Source: DASXRU01 sp034665305 (lineage in GTDB: Bacteria > Acidobacteriota > Blastocatellia > Pyrinomonadales > Pyrinomonadaceae). Taken from it: DNA of 64,000 nucleotides. Position numbers and translations under genes: made by a program. The stretch is taken from assembly GCA_034665305.1 (NCBI GenBank), contig JAXDFZ010000010.1:434001-498000 (forward strand). The letters are read 5' to 3'. The notes under the pieces were generated by a model that was not told where the DNA came from, searched no databases, and was given only the letters and a program-made list of their open reading frames with translations. This document shows positions 1 through 7,216 of this stretch, piece after piece; within the stretch, counting starts at the first letter, position 1; every line of letters starts with the position of its first letter.

Positions 1-1956
1 GTTAGTGCCGACAGCGCGTTTCCTTATCGACTGTGCGGCGGCCAGCAGGAGAGCGGCTCAGCCTGCGTTTCCAGTCGCGGTAACGACGGCGAGATTACTT
101 TCCGTGATTGGCATCCGGTGGCCGCAGAAGAATATGGTTACGTGGCGGCGGATCCACTCGATCCTGATATCGTCTATGGCGGGAAGCTCTCTCGTTACGA
201 TCGCCGCACGGCGCAGGCTCAGAACATCATGCCGAAGCCTTTTCGCTCGGCTGACTTTCGCGTAGTTCGCACCCAGCCCGTAGTCTTCTCGCCCGCCGAT
301 CCGCACGTCCTTTTCTTTTCGACTAACACGCTATGGAAGACGAAAGACGGCGGGAGAAACTGGGACCAGATAAGCCCGGATCTGACGCGGAAAACTTTTG
401 ACGTTCCGGATACCGTCGGCAAGTACCGCTCGCAACCGACCGCGCAGCCGACCCAGCGCGGCGTGATCTACACCGTCGCGCCGTCGCCGCTCGACGTTAA
501 TCTGATTTGGGCGGGAACCGACGATGGCTTAATTCATCGCACGACCGACGGGGGCGCGCACTGGAGCGATGTCACTCCGAAGCAACTTAAACCGTGGCAG
601 AAGATTTCGATTCTGGACGCCGGCCACTTTGATAAGAACACGGCTTATGCCGCCGTCAACACCATCAGGCTCGACGATTTGCGGCCGCACATCTATCGCA
701 CGCACGACGGCGGAGCAAACTGGATGGAACTCACCAACGGCATCCCCGATAATGAAAACACCAATGTCGTCCGCGAGGATCCGGAAAGAAAGGGTTTGCT
801 GTTTGCCGGCACCGAGCGGGCGGTTTATGTCTCTTTCGACGACGGCGATCACTGGCAATCTCTGCGGCTTAACATGGCGGCCAGTTCAGTCCGCGATCTG
901 ATTATCAAGGACGACGATTTGTGCGTAGCTACTCACGGACGCGGTTTCTGGATTCTCGATAACATCACGCCGCTACGGCAACTTCAGACGTCAATCGCGA
1001 AGGCGCCGGCGCTGTTGTTTCGGCCGCAAACGTCTTGGCGAGTTCGCTGGAATATGAATACCGATACGCCACTGCCGCCCGACGAACCGGCCGGCGAAAA
1101 TCCGCCTGACGGCGTAATGATCGATTACTACATCGGCGCGAGTGCGCGGGCGCCGATCACACTGGAAATCAGGGATGCAGCCGGCCAGATCGTCCGTCGT
1201 TATTCGAGTGCCGATCCGCAGCCGACTCCCGATCCCGCGCTTGCAATTCCGCCTTACTGGGTCAGACCGCCGCAGAAGCTTGCGGGAGAACCGGGCACGC
1301 ATCGCTTTCTCTGGGACCTGCATTACGCTCCGGTGCCGGGCATTCAACCGCAGTATCCCATCGCCGCGATCTACCGCAACACGGCGCCCGCGGCCACCTC
1401 ACCGTGGGCGATGCCCGGTAAGTACACGGTGGTGCTGACGGTGAATGGCAAGAGTTATCAGCAGCCGCTGACGATACGGATGGATCCGAGGGTAAAGACT
1501 GCGACTGCGGATCTCGCGGAGCAATTCAAACTATCGAAGGAAGTCTACGATGAATGGTTGGCGCTGAATTCCATTTCCGAAAATGTCAGGCGTATTAGGA
1601 ACCAGCTGGCTGAGTTGCGACCGCGAGCACCAGAGGGCGATCTCCGAACACACATCAATGCGCTGGGAGAAAAACTTCAGGTTTTGGCCGGCGCGGGTGG
1701 TGGCCCGGGCGGCGGCGCGGCTGCGGCCGCAACCACGAGCATTGCCAGCACCAGCGGCAGAGTGCGAACTCTCTTCAATCTGATTGAGGATGTCGATCTG
1801 GCGCCGACTCCGCAGGCTGCGGCGGCGGTTCCGGAGGTGGTGAAAGACTCGCGCTCGCTTCAGGCTGGCTGGCAGCTGATCGTGTCACAGGATATTCCTG
1901 CTTTGAATCGGGAGCTTCGCGCCGCGGGTCTTCCCATAATTGAGTTAGCAAAATAA
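1..1956 (+). CDS. BNR/VPS10-type beta-propeller protein (5' end outside window)
   Basis: The open frame runs from base 1 with no start in the window, so the N-terminus is missing; an ATG/GTG chosen near base 118 would be internal, because the upstream codons read as the same family. The 651 visible residues carry several Asp-box/BNR motifs of the S/T-x-D-G-x-x-W type (TKDGGRNW, TTDGGAHW, THDGGANW), as in sortilin/VPS10-like and glycosyl-hydrolase-like propellers. A run ending in ATHGRGFWILD closes the propeller. After that comes a beta-rich region, then a helical C-terminal part broken by a Gly/Ala-rich linker near bases 1690-1740. Such proteins are usually exported in Acidobacteria, but the signal peptide would lie outside the window. 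The substrate is unknown; 'glycosidase' labels on this family are not backed by residues visible here. A cyclophilin gene follows 48 bp downstream on the same strand. Confidence 0.85.
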   Translation, partial: VSADSAFPYRLCGGQQESGSACVSSRGNDGEITFRDWHPVAAEEYGYVAADPLDPDIVYGGKLSRYDRRTAQAQNIMPKPFRSADFRVVRTQPVVFSPADPHVLFFSTNTLWKTKDGGRNWDQISPDLTRKTFDVPDTVGKYRSQPTAQPTQRGVIYTVAPSPLDVNLIWAGTDDGLIHRTTDGGAHWSDVTPKQLKPWQKISILDAGHFDKNTAYAAVNTIRLDDLRPHIYRTHDGGANWMELTNGIPDNENTNVVREDPERKGLLFAGTERAVYVSFDDGDHWQSLRLNMAASSVRDLIIKDDDLCVATHGRGFWILDNITPLRQLQTSIAKAPALLFRPQTSWRVRWNMNTDTPLPPDEPAGENPPDGVMIDYYIGASARAPITLEIRDAAGQIVRRYSSADPQPTPDPALAIPPYWVRPPQKLAGEPGTHRFLWDLHYAPVPGIQPQYPIAAIYRNTAPAATSPWAMPGKYTVVLTVNGKSYQQPLTIRMDPRVKTATADLAEQFKLSKEVYDEWLALNSISENVRRIRNQLAELRPRAPEGDLRTHINALGEKLQVLAGAGGGPGGGAAAAATTSIASTSGRVRTLFNLIEDVDLAPTPQAAAAVPEVVKDSRSLQAGWQLIVSQDIPALNRELRAAGLPIIELAK

Positions 1957-2004
1957 AGTAGGCACAGTTAGTTAAATTAAGAACCAGCAGACAGGAGAAG
2001 AGAG

Positions 2005-2487
2005 ATGCCAAATCGCACCGCAGTAGTTCAGACGAACAAGGGCACGATCCGTTTTGAGTTGCTCGAAACAGACGCGCCGAAAACAACCGAGAATTTCATA
2101 ACATTAGCCGAGAAGGGTTATTACGACGGTGTTATTTTCCACCGCTGCATTAAAGGCTTCATGATTCAGGGCGGAGATCCGACAGGCACCGGACGCGGTG
2201 GCGAGTCAGCGTGGGGCGGCAGGTTCAAGGACGAGATCAATCCCGGGTCCGACGTTTACAAACGCGGCTACAAGGCCGGGACAGTGGCGATGGCTAACGC
2301 CGGCCCGAACACAAACGGCTCGCAATTCTTCATTATGCATTCCGATTACGGCTTGCCGCCGAGTTACACGATTTTTGGTCGCGTTACTGAAGGCCAGGAA
2401 ATAGTGGACGCGATAGCGACTTCGGCCACAGATCGCAACGACAAGCCAACATCCGAAGTGAAGATGGAGAAAGTGACGATCGAGTAG
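2005..2487 (+). CDS. ppiB: Cyclophilin-type peptidyl-prolyl cis-trans isomerase
   Basis: A 160-residue single-domain cyclophilin that catalyses cis-trans isomerisation of Xaa-Pro bonds. The family blocks are clear: FHRCIKGFMIQGGDPTGTG contains the catalytic Arg and the Phe/Gln of the active site, NTNGSQFFI is the second conserved block, and FGRVTEGQEIVD is the third. The length matches bacterial cytoplasmic PpiB. No signal peptide is visible, so a cytoplasmic location is likely. An AGGAGA ribosome-binding site sits just ahead of the ATG. It may be co-transcribed with the BNR gene 48 bp upstream. The symbol is used in the family sense, not as a proven orthologue. Confidence 0.95.
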   Translation: MPNRTAVVQTNKGTIRFELLETDAPKTTENFITLAEKGYYDGVIFHRCIKGFMIQGGDPTGTGRGGESAWGGRFKDEINPGSDVYKRGYKAGTVAMANAGPNTNGSQFFIMHSDYGLPPSYTIFGRVTEGQEIVDAIATSATDRNDKPTSEVKMEKVTIE

Positions 2488-2542
2488 GGCGCGCGAAGGA
2501 CGCCCGCAAGGGGCCAAGAGCGGGAGCACGTGATCGGTTTAC

Positions 2543-2593
2543 GCTTAGCCCTTAGCCCTTAGCCCTTAGCTCTTGGCCCTTTGCGCTTAGCTC
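2543..2593. repeat. Heptanucleotide tandem array (CTTAGCC type)
   Basis: Three near-perfect copies of a 7-base unit (CCCTTAG) run into degenerate copies. The array covers the 3' end of thiD, so its last residues (basic, Arg/Lys/Gly-rich) are encoded by repeat DNA. Other heptamer arrays with different units lie near 12.1 kb and 18.1 kb. Confidence 0.8.
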
Positions 2594-3413
2594 TTTCCGT
2601 CGATACGAATCGCTTTGCGATCCCCACGGCCTCCGGCAACGTCATTCCGTTTGCCAGGCAGGCGGCGATAGCGGCGGACAGCGTGCAGCCGGTGCCGCGC
2701 ATTGGGGGGCCGGCGATCCAATCGGCACGAAAAACTGTTACTTCCCCATTGTCATCGAGGAGATCAATTGCTTCGCCGGAGCCCTCCCGAACGGTCGGGC
2801 TACTGTCCCGCTCGCTTGCCGTGGTTTGCTGACCTTCATTGTCCGACCTGTGTTCCCCCAGATGTCCGCCTTTGATCAGCACGGAGCCGGCGCCCATTTC
2901 ACGAATCTTTGCGGCCGCGCGGCGCATCTCGTCTTCATTTGAAATTTGGTGCCCCGTCATCCGCTCCGCTTCCGGAATGTTCGGCGTGATAACTCGCGCA
3001 AGGGGCATTAGTTCACTGAGCAGCGAAGCCCATGCGTCCGTAGTCATCAAGTCAAAGCCGGAACTCGACCTCATTACCGGATCGATAACGGGTGCCGGCA
3101 GGTGTCTCTCCCGAACGAGGCGCGCAACCTCGAGCACGATCTCACGCGTCGGTAACATGCCAGTCTTCACTGCGGCGATCTGATTCGCTGCCAGCAGTGA
3201 CATGATTTGGTCACGAACGGTTTCAGCCATCTGATGTACGGCACCAGACATGGCAGTCGAGTTTTGAAAAGTCAGCGAGGTGATCGCGGCGACCGGAATA
3301 GCATCGAAAGCAGTAAAAGCGAGGACATCAGCCAGGATGCCGGCGCCGCCCGATGGATCGAAGCCCGCTATCGTAAGGACTACCGGCCGGATGTTTTCTT
3401 CGTCAACAATCAT
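2559..3413 (-). CDS. thiD: Hydroxymethylpyrimidine/phosphomethylpyrimidine kinase
   Basis: Ribokinase-fold kinase of 284 residues that phosphorylates HMP and HMP-P in thiamine synthesis. Visible family motifs are TIAGFDPSGGAGILAD near the N-terminus (substrate and ATP site), VKTGMLP, VIDPVMRSSSG, TPNIPEAERMTG, LIKGGH and the catalytic anion-hole motif GTGCTLSAAIAA near the C-terminus. Between LIKGGH and the late strands there is an extra hydrophilic loop of about 30 residues (bases about 2775-2860) whose DNA looks like a dispersed palindrome rather than ordinary ThiD. The C-terminal tail is encoded by a heptamer array. thiE lies upstream, 182 bp away across a palindromic repeat, and the two would act in one pathway. 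Confidence 0.95.
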   Translation of the reverse strand: MIVDEENIRPVVLTIAGFDPSGGAGILADVLAFTAFDAIPVAAITSLTFQNSTAMSGAVHQMAETVRDQIMSLLAANQIAAVKTGMLPTREIVLEVARLVRERHLPAPVIDPVMRSSSGFDLMTTDAWASLLSELMPLARVITPNIPEAERMTGHQISNEDEMRRAAAKIREMGAGSVLIKGGHLGEHRSDNEGQQTTASERDSSPTVREGSGEAIDLLDDNGEVTVFRADWIAGPPMRGTGCTLSAAIAACLANGMTLPEAVGIAKRFVSTERAKRKGPRAKG

Positions 3414-3440
3414 TAAGACCTCTGGAAGAAGTTCAACTCC

Positions 3441-3570
3441 TTGGAGTGCGCCGGCAGAGCGAAGCGGCGACGGCGTTTTGGATTGATACTTCCGCCTATC
3501 GAGCGGTCACCTGTTCCACTGAAAACAATCCAAAGCGGTGTCGCCGCTTCGCTCTGCCACCGCACTCCAA
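3441..3570. repeat. Palindromic repeat family A, copy 1
   Basis: Two arms of about 43 bases face each other: TTGGAGTGCGCCGGCAGAGC... on the left and its near reverse complement ending ...CCGCACTCCAA on the right. They enclose about 43 bases with no clear content. Copies occur near 24.3, 42.6 and 51.7 kb. This copy sits between thiE and thiD and could form a strong RNA hairpin in the transcript. Confidence 0.9.
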
Positions 3571-3595
3571 GGGTTGCCGCTCAATACGGACTTTC

Positions 3596-4249
3596 TCATC
3601 CAACGCGACGGATTGCTTCCGCAGTTGCGGCCAAAGACGAAGCCTCGCTGAAAAGTTCGATGGCCGCAACGCCGGCGGCGCCGCCTATCAAACATTGAGT
3701 TGCAGTGGTAGTTGTGATCCCGCCGATGGCGATCACGGGAAACGGCGCAACTGCCGCAGTAGCTTCCCGCAATTCGTTCAAACCAAGCGGCGACCCGTAC
3801 TGCATCTTGGAACCGGTTTCGAATACAGGACCGAAAACGGCAAAGTCGGCGCCGGCTCTCGTCGCGTTTTGCAGTTCTAGTTGCGAATGTGTCGATACGC
3901 CGATCAGGAAATTCGCGCCGAAGGTCCGCCGCACAATTTGGGCTCCGAGCGAATTCGCCGCAAGGTGGACACCGTCCGCACCTGCGGCGCGGGCAACGTC
4001 GGCGCGATCGTTTACCAGCAACGACGTAACACTACCGCGGGTTATTTCTACTGCCCGCTGAGTCAGTTCAAACAGGGCGCGCGCCGTGAGTTGTTTTTCC
4101 CGGAGTTGGATCAGGTCGATGCCGGCGGCTACCGCGGCGCGAACTAAGGTAAGCAGGTGATGAAACTCTTTACTGGCGGGGTGCGTGTCCGCCGTCGTGG
4201 CGCCGCGGGTAATCAGATAGAGGATCGGCTTTTGGGCTTTGAAGTTCAT
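3596..4249 (-). CDS. thiE: Thiamine-phosphate synthase
   Basis: Joins HMP-PP and thiazole phosphate to give thiamine phosphate. The chain reads as a TIM-barrel ThiE: YLITRG at the start, IQLREKQLTARALFEL, LLVNDRADVA, DGVHLAAN, IGVSTHS, FAVFGPVFETGSK and IAIGGITTTTA. I chose the ATG at 4249 (MNFKAQKP, giving 217 residues) because the family begins there; the frame is open 30 codons further up, but that part does not look like ThiE. This start lies 80 bp inside the 3' end of the upstream membrane-protein gene, so translation may be coupled. The product is cytoplasmic. Confidence 0.93.
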   Translation of the reverse strand: MNFKAQKPILYLITRGATTADTHPASKEFHHLLTLVRAAVAAGIDLIQLREKQLTARALFELTQRAVEITRGSVTSLLVNDRADVARAAGADGVHLAANSLGAQIVRRTFGANFLIGVSTHSQLELQNATRAGADFAVFGPVFETGSKMQYGSPLGLNELREATAAVAPFPVIAIGGITTTTATQCLIGGAAGVAAIELFSEASSLAATAEAIRRVG

Positions 4250-4565
4250 TCCTGGTCGCCACTTTAGTTGCCGCAGAACTCGCCTGCAAGGCATTAACGC
4301 GATCGCGGAAGTGGATACTTTCCCAAATCGCCATACCAATGTTCAGCAGTCCCAAACCGGAAACTGCACCGCGGACCCAGCCGGAAGCGACCAAACTTTG
4401 CAATCCATACACACCGGTCTTGCGGGTAGCGAGCACCAGAAAATAATTATTACTCCAATCGCTGAGTCCAAACATTCCCTGCGGAATCCATGGCAGACAG
4501 GCGAGGAGTATTCCAATCTCAAAACAAAGAATGATGTAAAAGATGACTGAGAGTCTTGATGACAT
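4170..4565 (-). CDS. Small membrane protein of unknown function
   Basis: 131 residues. A first hydrophobic helix (about residues 6-27) and a second (about 66-85) suggest two membrane passes, and between them the loop WIPQGMFGLSDWSNNYF is well formed. The tail is hydrophilic and overlaps the thiE start by 80 bp in another frame. I do not recognise a family. It lies 27 bp after the TPR gene on the same strand, so the order TPR, this gene, thiE, thiD looks like one transcript. The tail that overlaps thiE may be less constrained. Confidence is moderate because small hydrophobic frames can be spurious, but the ATG, spacing and composition fit a real gene. Confidence 0.65.
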   Translation of the reverse strand: MSSRLSVIFYIILCFEIGILLACLPWIPQGMFGLSDWSNNYFLVLATRKTGVYGLQSLVASGWVRGAVSGLGLLNIGMAIWESIHFRDRVNALQASSAATKVATRNELQSPKADPLSDYPRRHDGGHAPRQ

Positions 4566-4592
4566 TTACTTCTACCAATCGCTTTCCCAATT

Positions 4593-6914
4593 CTAATATG
4601 AATCCTGGACCGTTGCCGGCGTTTCCTGATTGCCGTTCTTGCGCGCCTGTAGCTGCTCCAGACGTTCGGCGACGCCGCGATAGGAAACGTTCACGCCATA
4701 GACTTCGCTGAAGGTCTCGATAGCCTGATCCAAATTCCCCATTTCTTCATAGGCGGCGCCCAACTCGTAACGCAGCGCCTGATATTCGTCTTCCGAATGT
4801 CCCGGTGCATCCAGACCTTTGCGGAACCACATGACTGCCAGGCGCGGAAGTTTCTTCTCCAAAAAACAATGGCCCAGCATATTACAGCATTGAAGGTATC
4901 TGCCGGTGCCGTCGCCAGGCCGCACTAAACCGGCAGCGATTTGAAACTCTTCGACCGCTTCATCCTGCATGTACATATCTTTGTAAGCGAGTCCGAGGTT
5001 GTAGTGCGTTTCATAGTCGCCTTCGGATGCTTCCGGCTCTTCCGCTTCCGCGGCGGCGCGAAACTCTTCCATGATCTCGGCGAGTCCGGGATCGAGTTTT
5101 GCGTCGGGCGCGCTCTTTTTGACAGCGGGCGACGCCGCGGCAGTGACCGGCTCCGTGGCAGGTGGCGCATCAGCGGTAGGGCTTTTGGTATCAGGAGAAA
5201 TCTGCTGACCGCCGGGTGCTTCGGTGGTTGCGGGCGTTGGCGGACTTTGCAGTAACTCGCGCCGGATATCGATGTCCGCGTGACGGCCAAACTGTTTCTC
5301 CAGCAAACTGAGAGTGTCGAGGGCGATGTCGGCATAGCCCTGGTTGATATAGAAGTCAACGCTCTCCAGCTCCTGATGAAACATCGCCAGGCGATTTGGC
5401 TCGCTCTTTGTTTCAGTTGCCGGCGCCGACTTCGGTAATTCCTGCTCGACTACAGTTTCAAAATCGATTTCCTGAAAATGCCCGTCGCTAGCGTCCGCGG
5501 TAACAGTGTCTGACGCCTGATCAGCCGTGGCCCAACCGGTCTCCAGATCAGCAAACGATGCGTTCGGATCGGGGGTGGATTCGACTGCCACTGAATTCCA
5601 CTCAAACTCTTCAACCGGGGCGCCTGCGTCGATCGAGCCGAAGTTTGCCGATGGTGATTCGCTACCTGCAGAGAAGCTCTCGAAAGTCGGAACTTGTTCC
5701 GCTCCACTCTGCGGATCGGTCGATGTCTCACCGACGCTTTCTTCAGAAGCTCCGCCCAGTTCGCGCAATCTTTCAAAGTAGTGTTGTTGATCGGGAGCCA
5801 GTCGCGTCAATTGCGTCAACGCGTATCGTTCGTCTTCCACACTCTGCGCGCCCTGCGCGGCTTCCAACAGGCGCTCCAGGGCTGCGCGCAGTTTCTCCAA
5901 ATCGCGTTGCCACCAAAGAATCCGTACCAGTAAACGTAATCCGGCGACGTGCTCGGGGTCGCGCGCCAGGGCCTCGTTCACTAACTCGAGCAACAAGGAC
6001 TCCTGACGCGCCGCCAACATCTGTTCCAGAATTCGAGCGATCACACTGACCGCGGGATCGAGCTTTCCCGCTTTCAGATAGAGGTGGACCACCTCCACGA
6101 ATCGCACGTAATTGGCCGGGTCCCTGGTAACCAGCTCAGTTGTGGCCCGTTCTGCGCCTTCAGCATCCTCTGCTGCTACATGGGCGCGGGCCAACAGATC
6201 AAACAGGTAGTTCTCACCAGGGCTATCGGCGACCGCTTGTTCCAGTATCTCCGCCGCTTCATCCGCAGTTCCGCGCGCGATGTGGGCCCCCAGGATGCCA
6301 TTCAGAATAGCGTGGCTCTTGGTGTCGATTGCCAGCGCGCGCCCATAAGCTTCGACCGCCTGGTCCGGAGCTCCCTTTGTCAGCAGATGTTCGCCGGCGA
6401 CGACGAAGGCGGCGGCAGCCTCAGAAGTCAGATTTTCACTCAGGTAACCTTCGGCCAACTTAATCCGAATGTCAGTGTTCTCGGGATCAAGGTCAGCGAT
6501 CTTGCGCAGGACGTTGAGGCCTTTGCGTGATTCGCCCGCCTTGCTGTGGGCTTCGGCGACGATCAGGTATTGGGCGCGAGCATCGACGATCAGACCCTGA
6601 ACGCTGTAGAGGTGGGCCAGCTTTTCCGCGATTTCCGGATCGCGCGGCTGCAGCCGGTCGATCTTTTTGTACATCGCGATAGCTTTTAGATTGAAATCCT
6701 GGGCCCCGTAATGTTCCGCGATGCGTAGAAAGCAAGCGATGGCGTCCTTCTTGTTGCCGACCCGCGTGTACAGGTCGCCGAGCATGTTTAGCGCCGTGAG
6801 ATCGTCGTGATCATTGGCGACCAGTTGCTCATACTCTTTGATGGCCGCCGGGATCTTACCCTGCGCCAGAAATTTTTCAGCCGCCCGGACAACCTTTGCT
6901 TTTTCGAATAGCAT
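4593..6914 (-). CDS. Large bipartite tetratricopeptide-repeat protein
   Basis: 773 residues with no signal peptide. Residues about 15-380 form a long run of TPR helices (for example AIKEYEQLV, LGDLYTRVGNKKDAI, LAHLYSVQG, AYGRALAI). There follows an acidic, low-complexity stretch (about 385-640) interrupted by a short helical island around NRLAMFHQELESVDFYINQ. A second TPR block (about 645-760) begins at THYNLGLAYKDMYMQDEAV. The layout of two TPR superhelices joined by a disordered linker suggests a scaffold that brings two partners together; no enzyme domain is present. Similar proteins occur in Acidobacteria near pilus or secretion genes, but nothing nearby here confirms that role. Confidence 0.88.
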   Translation of the reverse strand: MLFEKAKVVRAAEKFLAQGKIPAAIKEYEQLVANDHDDLTALNMLGDLYTRVGNKKDAIACFLRIAEHYGAQDFNLKAIAMYKKIDRLQPRDPEIAEKLAHLYSVQGLIVDARAQYLIVAEAHSKAGESRKGLNVLRKIADLDPENTDIRIKLAEGYLSENLTSEAAAAFVVAGEHLLTKGAPDQAVEAYGRALAIDTKSHAILNGILGAHIARGTADEAAEILEQAVADSPGENYLFDLLARAHVAAEDAEGAERATTELVTRDPANYVRFVEVVHLYLKAGKLDPAVSVIARILEQMLAARQESLLLELVNEALARDPEHVAGLRLLVRILWWQRDLEKLRAALERLLEAAQGAQSVEDERYALTQLTRLAPDQQHYFERLRELGGASEESVGETSTDPQSGAEQVPTFESFSAGSESPSANFGSIDAGAPVEEFEWNSVAVESTPDPNASFADLETGWATADQASDTVTADASDGHFQEIDFETVVEQELPKSAPATETKSEPNRLAMFHQELESVDFYINQGYADIALDTLSLLEKQFGRHADIDIRRELLQSPPTPATTEAPGGQQISPDTKSPTADAPPATEPVTAAASPAVKKSAPDAKLDPGLAEIMEEFRAAAEAEEPEASEGDYETHYNLGLAYKDMYMQDEAVEEFQIAAGLVRPGDGTGRYLQCCNMLGHCFLEKKLPRLAVMWFRKGLDAPGHSEDEYQALRYELGAAYEEMGNLDQAIETFSEVYGVNVSYRGVAERLEQLQARKNGNQETPATVQDSY

Positions 6915-7132
6915 TAATCCAACTCTTCAGTCTGTAGTCATCAGGGGCAGCGGTATCCGCCGGGTGGGTGTCATGTGCAACACGACAAAGGGGAAACGTC
7001 CATCAACATTGCAGAAAACCCTCGGAACGAGGCGCTGATTGCTTACGCTAACATGCGTAAACAGGGGGTGTCAACGAGGCCATCCGCTGCAGTTTTGGCT
7101 ATCCGAGTTCGACGAAAATAGGAGGAGTTCTC

Positions 7133-7206
7133 CGTAGATTTCACAGATTACACAGAAGATCAATTAGGGATTAACATCTGCGGAATCTGAGTAATCTGCG
7201 GACACA
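7133..7206. repeat. AGATTACACAGA-type inverted repeat, copy 1
   Basis: Left arm TCCGTAGATTTCACAGATTA... and right arm ...TCTGAGTAATCTGCGGA are imperfect reverse complements. A closely similar element lies at 40429-40495 between the dprE1-like and ubiA-like genes. It lies just past the 3' end of lptFG. The rest of the 302-bp gap upstream of the TPR gene start (6915-7132) shows only a 6-bp-stem hairpin near 7042 and no gene. Confidence 0.75.
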
Positions 7207-7216
7207 TCTGACATCA

